A stretch of DNA of 6,555 bases, from positions 1 to 6,555 of the forward strand of contig JAAZEC010000055.1 of the NCBI GenBank assembly GCA_012512495.1. Direction: 5' to 3'. The notes under the pieces are model-generated. The model ran no database searches. It saw only the letters and a list, made by a program, of their open reading frames with translations, and was not told the DNA's origin. Position 1 is the stretch's first letter; each line of letters begins with the position of its first letter. Of the stretch, positions 1 through 4,856 are shown one piece after another. The position numbers were made by a program, and so were the translations under genes. Source of the DNA: Erysipelothrix sp. (lineage in GTDB: Bacteria > Bacillota_I > Bacilli_A > Erysipelotrichales > Erysipelotrichaceae).

Positions 1-511
1 AGTGTTCATCATCATGGAGGCCTGAGGTGTTGACAAAATGGGTATCATTCATGCCTAGCTGTTTCGCTTCTTCGTTCATTAGGGCGACGAAGCTATCCTC
101 ATCACCACTGATCAATCGTGCTAGGGTCCTGGTGGCTTCGGCACCGGAAGCTAGTAAGGAACCGTGTAACAGATCGCTGATGGTGACGGTTTCGCCTACA
201 CTGAAGCCTGCCATGGAAGCACCGGCGGCACTGAGTCCTGCGAAGTCAGCTGCTGTGAGTGTGACATTCTCATCCAGATTATCCAGGTGTTTCACAGCTA
301 CGAAGACACTCATGACCTTCGTCATAGATGCGGGGTACATGCGGGCCTCTTCGTTCTTCTGGTAGAGGTTAGTAACGTTGCCTTGGTCGATTTCAATGAC
401 GCTCATAAAGCGACTATCGATGTTAATGTCTCCTAGTGTTTGAGCTGAAACATTGGCTACCGATAGCAGGAAGACGAAAATAAATGCTAGTATTTTCAGT
501 GACTTCTTCAA
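1..511 (-). CDS. Secreted serine-type D-Ala-D-Ala carboxypeptidase (peptidase S11), 3' end outside window
   Basis: The first 170 residues of a DacA/DacF-like low-molecular-weight penicillin-binding protein, which trims the terminal D-Ala from peptidoglycan stem peptides outside the membrane. Residues 1-23 form a Sec signal peptide: a KKSLK basic start, a hydrophobic core, and a VSA|Q cleavage site. The family motif YPASMTKVM at 59-67 gives nucleophile Ser62 and Lys65 (SxxK). The second motif appears as SGAEA at 122-126, and the substrate-loop signature FVNTSGLHDDEH lies at 159-170. The KTG motif and C-terminal domain would lie beyond the left edge. The start is TTG: the codon just before it in frame is TAA, the next ATG (codon 36) would remove the signal peptide, and GAAGAGGA lies 9 bases upstream. 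TTG overlaps the TGA stop of the TIM-barrel gene, implying co-transcription and translational coupling. Odd point: the usual Asn of SxN is Ala124. The family call is firm; which paralogue it is remains open. Confidence 0.93.
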   Translation of the reverse strand, partial: MKKSLKILAFIFVFLLSVANVSAQTLGDINIDSRFMSVIEIDQGNVTNLYQKNEEARMYPASMTKVMSVFVAVKHLDNLDENVTLTAADFAGLSAAGASMAGFSVGETVTISDLLHGSLLASGAEATRTLARLISGDEDSFVALMNEEAKQLGMNDTHFVNTSGLHDDEH

Positions 512-1203
512 TTATTGTGTTCCTCTTCAATTTTAGTGCGGTAGTGTTCCATAATGTCTGAGAACAAATCTCCGGTTGGTGGTGGTGTGAACGTGATCGC
601 ATTTGCACCGGCTTCGATGGTCTCAAGGATTGATTTCTCATTAGGTCCGCCGGTGGCGATGATGGGTAGATCGGGGAACTTTGCTCGTATTTTCTTGACG
701 ATAGAGGCGGTACCTTTGCCTCCAGAAACGTTGACGATGCGTGCACCGGCTTCAATACGGGAGCGGACGTTCTCGTATTCCGATACGACGGTTATGACGA
801 TGGGTAAGTCTAAAACATCATTCATGGCGTTGATGAGTTCATTGGTTGCGGGAGAATTGAGGACGACCCCATAGGCCCCATGGAGTTCGGCTTGTAGGGC
901 GATTGAAATTGAGCGTTCACCGGAGGTGACACCTCCACCGACGCCACTGAAGACGGGTGAGGAAGAAATATCGATAATGGCATTATTAATGGAGATTTGG
1001 GGTGTGAATGGATACACCGCAATGATTCCATCGGCATTGTTGTTCATGACGATCGCGAGATCGGTTGTAAAAATGAGGCTGCGAATACGTTTACCATAGA
1101 TTTCGATCCCGTTGGCTTTCCTGATAACGTCGGGGACGGTGACGTAGCGCTGTCTTAAGTTGGAAGTAATTGGAATTGGCGGTTTCTTGAGTGAATTATT
1201 CAT
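508..1203 (-). CDS. TIM-barrel (ribulose-phosphate-binding-like fold) protein of unknown reaction
   Basis: A 231-residue cytoplasmic protein with no signal peptide or membrane segment. It looks like a complete small beta/alpha barrel: alternating short hydrophobic strands (IRSLIFTTD, DGIIAVYPF, PVFSGVGGG, GAYGVVLN, LPIVITVVS, ARIVNVSGG, LPIIATGG, NAITFTPP) and helices in order. The C-terminal part IIATGG at 181-186, followed by EAGANAITF at 197-205, matches the phosphate-binding end seen in HisA/HisF, thiamine-phosphate synthase and nitronate-monooxygenase-type barrels. Gly-rich SGVGGGVTSGERS (86-98) and VNVSGGKGT (157-165) are probably ligand loops. From memory, close relatives in Gram-positive genomes carry the bare label 'hydrolase', which tells nothing about the reaction. 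It is the first gene of an operon with the carboxypeptidase; its TGA overlaps that gene's TTG. A longer form starting at 1224 is possible but less likely, because the predicted transcript begins about there and AGGA sits 7 bases before the ATG at 1203. Confidence 0.85.
   Translation of the reverse strand: MNNSLKKPPIPITSNLRQRYVTVPDVIRKANGIEIYGKRIRSLIFTTDLAIVMNNNADGIIAVYPFTPQISINNAIIDISSSPVFSGVGGGVTSGERSISIALQAELHGAYGVVLNSPATNELINAMNDVLDLPIVITVVSEYENVRSRIEAGARIVNVSGGKGTASIVKKIRAKFPDLPIIATGGPNEKSILETIEAGANAITFTPPPTGDLFSDIMEHYRTKIEEEHNN
521..528 (-). promoter_or_regulatory. Ribosome binding site of the carboxypeptidase gene
   Basis: The minus strand reads GAAGAGGA, then nine bases (ACACAATAA), then TTG. 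The site lies inside the last codons of the upstream TIM-barrel gene and supports the TTG as the real start of the carboxypeptidase. Confidence 0.7.
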
Positions 1204-1210
1204 GGGTGGT

Positions 1211-1214
1211 TCCT
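1211..1214 (-). promoter_or_regulatory. Ribosome binding site deciding the TIM-barrel start
   Basis: On the minus strand AGGA is followed by seven bases (ACCACCC) and ATG at 1203-1201. The alternative ATG at 1224-1222 has no purine-rich site before it, only the TATAAT box and GTTGA. This favours the 231-residue form over the 238-residue one. Confidence 0.55.
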
Positions 1215-1229
1215 GACCTTTCATTCAAC

Positions 1230-1258
1230 ATTATAGCAAAAAAGAGGGGGAAACGACA
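1230..1258 (-). promoter_or_regulatory. Sigma-A-like promoter of the TIM-barrel/carboxypeptidase operon
   Basis: A perfect TATAAT -10 box lies at 1235-1230 on the minus strand. The -35 at 17-base spacing is TGTCGT (1258-1253), a poor match to TTGACA. The predicted start of transcription is near 1223. A perfect -10 with a weak -35 suggests a promoter that may depend on an activator. The -35 hexamer lies inside the small inverted repeat ACGA-CATA-TCGT (1253-1264). Confidence 0.5.
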
Positions 1259-1272
1259 TATCGTCAGATCTA

Positions 1273-1288
1273 TTCATTACCAAATGAA
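1273..1288. repeat. Inverted repeat TTCATT-ACCA-AATGAA upstream of the operon promoter
   Basis: Perfect 6-base arms around a 4-base centre. It is centred about 57 bases upstream of the predicted transcription start of the TIM-barrel operon, a usual position for an activator site. No T-run follows on either strand, so it is not a convincing terminator. An operator role is inferred from symmetry and position only. Confidence 0.4.
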
Positions 1289-1419
1289 CGACTAAAAATT
1301 TGTCGGATGATTACGTCAGGTTTTGTAACATTGCCAGATGGTTGATGAAGATAAGAATTGTTTCCCGGGTTATGTTAAAGTGACTACCTATCATAGTATC
1401 AAAGAGCAATTTCTCTTAC

Positions 1420-3981
1420 TTACTCGCTACGTAGAGCTTCAACAGGATCTTTCTTCGAAGCCATACGCGAAGGTATGATTCCAGCCACCAGTGTTAGAAC
1501 CACTGAAATAAGGATAAGAATGATACCACCCTCAATAGGAAGGGAAGCCAGGTTACTAACGTCAGTCAATGAGAGAATAATACTGTTAATAGGAATCAAC
1601 AATAGTAGTGTTACTCCGATGCCAAGCAAGCCAGAGAATAAACCAATAATCAAAGTCTCGGCATTGAAGACACGGGAGATATCTCTCTTCGAAGCACCAA
1701 TGGCACGAAGGATACCAATTTCCTTTGTTCTCTCCAACACGGAAATGTAAGTAATGATACCAATCATGATACTAGAAACCACCAGTGAAACAGCCACGAA
1801 AGCAATCAAAATATAGGTAATGATGTTAATGATCTGGGTGACCGATTTCATCATCGTTTCAATGATATCACTATAAGTGATGACATTTTCACTCCTACCA
1901 GCAGCTTCCTGCTCAGTGTTGTACTGATTGATCATTTCCGCAAGCTCATCCTTGGCCTCAAAGTTGGCCGGATAGAGTTGAATCATTGACGGTTCATCTA
2001 AATCGCTCACCCCAAGGAGTTCAAGGACTCCCTCATAGCTCGCCGTAGCGTTCGCTTGATACACCTGCATGACCTCGGCCAGTTCCTCAGGCGACATGCT
2101 TGCTAGTCTAGCCGCTTGTTCAGGCGTCAAATCCTCCATTGAGAATGGTTCATCCTCAGTAGGGAAAGGAAGACCCGAGAGCACGTTAATCTCCGGATTA
2201 GCGAGCTGCTCTTTCACAATCTCTTGTTCATTAACAGAGTTAATAACATCCTGAGTCAAAGCCGATGTGTAACCTAGAAGGCTAGAAGTTGCCGTCGAAA
2301 TCGTATCCTCCTTCGCCTTCATCACACCGACTATAGTCAGTTCACGTGCCTCTGAAATTACATGATCCATATACTCCTGATCATCAGCCTTATTGACCCA
2401 AGCATCACCAATCTGTTCATAGATATCGGTGTTCAAGACGACCTTGAAAGTCGTACCAATCAAATCCTCAGTCTTGAAATTGGGGTGATTAGTCGGTTCA
2501 ACAGGTAAATTCTGTTGGATACGATCATAGTTCTCATAGAGCTGTTCACGATCGATGATTCCCAACGAATAAAGCGCATAGTCTTGAATCTGATTGTTCG
2601 CATCGGCCAGTAAGACAACCTCATTTGAGGCAGTGGGCCAATGACCCGCCATGACATCATACTGGTTGTCCAACTCACTCTGGTCATCCAACAACTCAGT
2701 GATAACACTGGAGTTCATCATCGTCCCAATGTTGAAACGGCCCTGTCCAGTATCGGTGCTAATATCATCCAAGAGAATGTTAGGTTCCACCTGTACATAA
2801 CCACCATCGGTAGTCTCCTTGAAGATATTCAAATTAAGCGGATAGGAATACTGGATGCCCTGAGTCAAAGAATCAAAGGATTGTTGATTGTCCTCAATGT
2901 ATTCCTTGAAAGCACTCAAATTATTGAAAGCCGATTTCTCACCAATCAGGTTGATATAATCCTCCACGATGAGAGAAGGATAGATGGTATCGGGATTGGG
3001 ATCCTCGACGGCCTTAGGAGGTGTCATGATACTGACAAGTTCCGAAGTGTCAAAGGATGTTTCCATAATAGAAATCGGATACGAAGCAAGCGTATCTTTC
3101 TCGATGTTGTTGATATACAACTGGACACCATTGGAAAGTGACAGAATCAAAGCAATCCCAATAATCCCAATTGAACCAGCAAAAGACGTCAGAATCGTTC
3201 GTGCTTTCTTGGTAAGTAAGTTATTGAGCGATAGGCCAAGAGCTGTCGATAACTTCATTTTAGTCTTCGATTGACCCGATACCCCATGGGCACCCTCTTC
3301 ATCCAAGACTGGGTTCGTATCACTCGTAACCCTACCATCCTGTAATGAAACTACTCTCGTAGAGTATTTATTAGCCAACTGTGCATTATGAGTAACCATA
3401 ATGACCAACTTATCCTTCGCGATCTCCTCCAGTAGTAACATGATCTGAAGGGAAGTCTCCGTATCCAGTGCTCCCGTAGGCTCATCGGCCAACAGGATTT
3501 CAGGATCATTAATGAGTGCTCTCGCTATCGCCACCCGCTGCATCTGGCCACCAGAAAGCTGGTTAGGACGCTTATTAATATGGTCAATTAACCCGACCTT
3601 ATTGAGAACCTCTTTCGCCCGACGGGTTCTTTCGGACTTACTGATACCACTCAGTGCAAGAGCCAGCTCGACATTAGAAATAACGGACTGGTGCTCAATG
3701 AGGTTGTAGCTCTGGAACACGAAACCAATCTGGTGATTACGATAGCTATCCCAGTCGCTGTCTTTATAGTTCTTGGTGGAGACCCCATTAATCAACAGGT
3801 CACCATCGGTATACTGGTCAAGTCCACCGACGATATTGAGTAAGGTGGTTTTACCACTGCCCGATGGTCCAAGGATGGAAACGAATTCGTTGTTTCTAAA
3901 GGTGATCGATACTTGGTCCAGTGCCCTCTGGGTGAAGTTACCGGTCGTGTATTCTTTTAATAGATTCTTAAGTTCTAACAT
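1420..3981 (-). CDS. Fused ABC transporter ATPase-permease, MacB/FtsX type
   Basis: An 853-residue protein joining a MacB/LolD-type ATPase to one FtsX-type permease domain. ATPase (1 to about 222): Walker A GPSGSGKT at 38-45, Q-loop Gln90, signature LSGGQ at 142-146, Walker B ILLADE at 162-167, D-loop ALD at 171-173, H-loop His198. All catalytic residues look intact. A linker (about 223-245) leads to membrane segment 1 (about 262-285), a large extracellular region (about 290-710), then segments 2-4 (about 714-745, 773-800, 817-836). The cytoplasmic coupling motif ERTKEIGILRAIGASKRDI (750-768) and the IPSRMASKKDPVEALR tail are classic FtsX/MacB features. As a half-transporter it should work as a homodimer. 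Family members couple ATP hydrolysis to movements of the extracellular domain, often exporting peptides, lipids or drugs; the substrate here is unknown. The start is set by GGGAGG seven bases upstream. It is transcribed away from the second ABC system. Confidence 0.95.
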   Translation of the reverse strand: MLELKNLLKEYTTGNFTQRALDQVSITFRNNEFVSILGPSGSGKTTLLNIVGGLDQYTDGDLLINGVSTKNYKDSDWDSYRNHQIGFVFQSYNLIEHQSVISNVELALALSGISKSERTRRAKEVLNKVGLIDHINKRPNQLSGGQMQRVAIARALINDPEILLADEPTGALDTETSLQIMLLLEEIAKDKLVIMVTHNAQLANKYSTRVVSLQDGRVTSDTNPVLDEEGAHGVSGQSKTKMKLSTALGLSLNNLLTKKARTILTSFAGSIGIIGIALILSLSNGVQLYINNIEKDTLASYPISIMETSFDTSELVSIMTPPKAVEDPNPDTIYPSLIVEDYINLIGEKSAFNNLSAFKEYIEDNQQSFDSLTQGIQYSYPLNLNIFKETTDGGYVQVEPNILLDDISTDTGQGRFNIGTMMNSSVITELLDDQSELDNQYDVMAGHWPTASNEVVLLADANNQIQDYALYSLGIIDREQLYENYDRIQQNLPVEPTNHPNFKTEDLIGTTFKVVLNTDIYEQIGDAWVNKADDQEYMDHVISEARELTIVGVMKAKEDTISTATSSLLGYTSALTQDVINSVNEQEIVKEQLANPEINVLSGLPFPTEDEPFSMEDLTPEQAARLASMSPEELAEVMQVYQANATASYEGVLELLGVSDLDEPSMIQLYPANFEAKDELAEMINQYNTEQEAAGRSENVITYSDIIETMMKSVTQIINIITYILIAFVAVSLVVSSIMIGIITYISVLERTKEIGILRAIGASKRDISRVFNAETLIIGLFSGLLGIGVTLLLLIPINSIILSLTDVSNLASLPIEGGIILILISVVLTLVAGIIPSRMASKKDPVEALRSE

Positions 3982-3988
3982 AAGAGAT

Positions 3989-3994
3989 CCTCCC
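3989..3994 (-). promoter_or_regulatory. Strong ribosome binding site of the fused ABC gene
   Basis: The minus strand reads GGGAGG, then seven bases (ATCTCTT), then ATG at 3981-3979. Strength and spacing are near ideal and fix the start. Confidence 0.75.
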
Positions 3995-4008
3995 TTGTAT
4001 TACGTTCT

Positions 4009-4022
4009 TAGTACATAGTACA
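4009..4022. repeat. Perfect tandem pair of heptamer TAGTACA (candidate operator)
   Basis: Two adjacent exact copies (4009-4015 and 4016-4022). They end on the last base of the -10 box of the leftward promoter and cover its predicted transcription start, where a bound protein would block initiation. A third exact copy lies at 4109-4115 on the -10 box of the rightward promoter. The regulatory role is inferred. Confidence 0.5.
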
Positions 4023-4050
4023 TTTTACTGCAATCTTCCTAGAATGTAAA
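4022..4050 (-). promoter_or_regulatory. Sigma-A promoter of the fused ABC gene
   Basis: The minus strand shows TTTACA (4050-4045), a 17-base spacer and TAAAAT (4027-4022). Each hexamer matches the consensus at five of six positions with ideal spacing. Transcription should start near 4015, giving a leader of roughly 35 bases. The tandem TAGTACA pair sits over the start point. Confidence 0.7.
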
Positions 4051-4088
4051 TAGTTTCACTCAGGGTCTGAAAAAACACCCCTATAAAG

Positions 4089-4117
4089 TTGCATGATTAT
4101 TAACTGTTTAGTACAAT
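4089..4117 (+). promoter_or_regulatory. Promoter of the ATPase-permease operon, with overlapping TAGTACA copy
   Basis: TTGCAT (4089-4094), a 17-base spacer, then TACAAT (4112-4117), five of six to the -10 consensus. The predicted start is near 4124, only about 16 bases before the ATG, leaving just enough leader for the ribosome binding site AAAGAGGTG (4127-4135). The heptamer TAGTACA at 4109-4115 covers most of the -10 box. Confidence 0.55.
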
Positions 4118-4139
4118 AGATTAATGAAAGAGGTGCCAT

Positions 4140-4856
4140 ATGTATCATATTAACATCATTAAACAGCAATATGGGGAATTGACTGTCTTAAGTGATTTGA
4201 AGACCTCAATTAATGAAGGTGAGTTTGTCGCAATCATGGGGGAATCGGGTAGTGGTAAGACCACTTTTTTGAATATCCTCTCAGGAATCGTAGACGAATA
4301 CGAGGGAGAAATCAGCTATTTCGACGCTCCCTTACAGACGCTAAATAAGAAGCAGTTGACCGAGTTTCGAGGCAAAGAAATCGGCATGATTTTTCAGGAT
4401 TTCCAACTCATTGATTTTCTGAATGTCACTGAAAATATTCTACTAGGAAATGATCACAGTAGTGTTGAACAAGTTAATGAGATGTTAGAAAAACTAGGAA
4501 TCCTGGACATCAAGGACAAGTCCGTTTTGAAATGTTCCGGCGGTCAGCTACAAAGAGTGGCTATTGCCCGTGCACTCATCAGCGGTAAGAAGGTCGTCCT
4601 GGCCGATGAACCGACTGCTTCCCTCGACTCCAAGAGTGGCAGAGAAATCATGGAGATCTTAAAGATGCTACATGAGGAAGGTCTCAGCATCATTATGATT
4701 ACCCACTCACCATCCATCGCGAGTTATGCGAGTAGGTTGCTATATCTTTATGATGGCCACTTTGTCAGTGATTTACAGTTGGGGGACAAGGATCAAAGCT
4801 CGCGTCTCAAAGATATCATGGACGTAGTGGGTGAAGTTTATGAAGCTAATTTATAG
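4140..4856 (+). CDS. ABC transporter ATP-binding protein, MacB/LolD family
   Basis: A 238-residue cytoplasmic ATPase, normal length for the family. Walker A GESGSGKT at 34-41, Q-loop Gln86, signature CSGGQ at 132-136, Walker B VVLADE at 152-157, D-loop SLD at 161-163 and H-loop His189 are in the expected order and spacing. Position 1 of the signature, normally Leu, is Cys132; the other catalytic residues look intact. It should power the permease encoded directly downstream, whose ATG lies 17 bases inside this gene in another frame, so the two are translationally coupled. The start is supported by AAAGAGGTG just upstream and a promoter that leaves a very short leader. It is divergent from the fused transporter gene and probably co-regulated with it. 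The first-half resemblance to the ATPase of the fused protein is family-level; the two are not recent duplicates by eye. Confidence 0.94.
   Translation: MYHINIIKQQYGELTVLSDLKTSINEGEFVAIMGESGSGKTTFLNILSGIVDEYEGEISYFDAPLQTLNKKQLTEFRGKEIGMIFQDFQLIDFLNVTENILLGNDHSSVEQVNEMLEKLGILDIKDKSVLKCSGGQLQRVAIARALISGKKVVLADEPTASLDSKSGREIMEILKMLHEEGLSIIMITHSPSIASYASRLLYLYDGHFVSDLQLGDKDQSSRLKDIMDVVGEVYEANL

Larger units (their letters stand above)
1204..1419. other. Intergenic gap between fused ABC gene and TIM-barrel operon
   Basis: About 215 bases with no supported gene. It holds the operon promoter, the inverted repeats at 1253-1264 and 1273-1288, and two copies of CGTCAG (1262-1267 and 1314-1319). The end of the ABC gene has only a weak hairpin (AAGAG/CTCTT, 1402-1417) without a T-run, so no intrinsic terminator can be assigned. 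Readthrough from the transporter into the operon cannot be excluded. Confidence 0.6.

Noticed and set aside
27..365. 112-codon open frame on the plus strand
   Set aside because: Antisense to the carboxypeptidase, whose signal peptide and SxxK motif make the minus strand the coding one.
423..755. 110-codon minus-strand open frame spanning the junction of the two left genes
   Set aside because: Out-of-frame overlap with two genes that have strong family motifs; low-complexity, Ser/Pro-rich translation with no start signals.
1326..1377. Inverted repeat TAACAT / ATGTTA in the gap at 1225-1419
   Set aside because: Six-base arms separated by about 40 bases with no extension; expected by chance in AT-rich sequence.
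1402..1417. Hairpin AAGAG-CAATTT-CTCTT right after the fused ABC gene, possible terminator
   Set aside because: Only a 5-base stem with low G+C, and no T-run follows on the minus strand; not enough to call a terminator.
2641..3141. 166-codon open frame on the plus strand
   Set aside because: It lies antisense inside the clearly coding fused ABC gene, has no recognisable domain or ribosome site, and is a shadow of that gene's codon pattern.
4060..4070. Small inverted repeat TCAG-GGT-CTGA between the two divergent promoters
   Set aside because: Four-base arms only; could be a site but cannot be told from chance. The TAGTACA copies are better supported.
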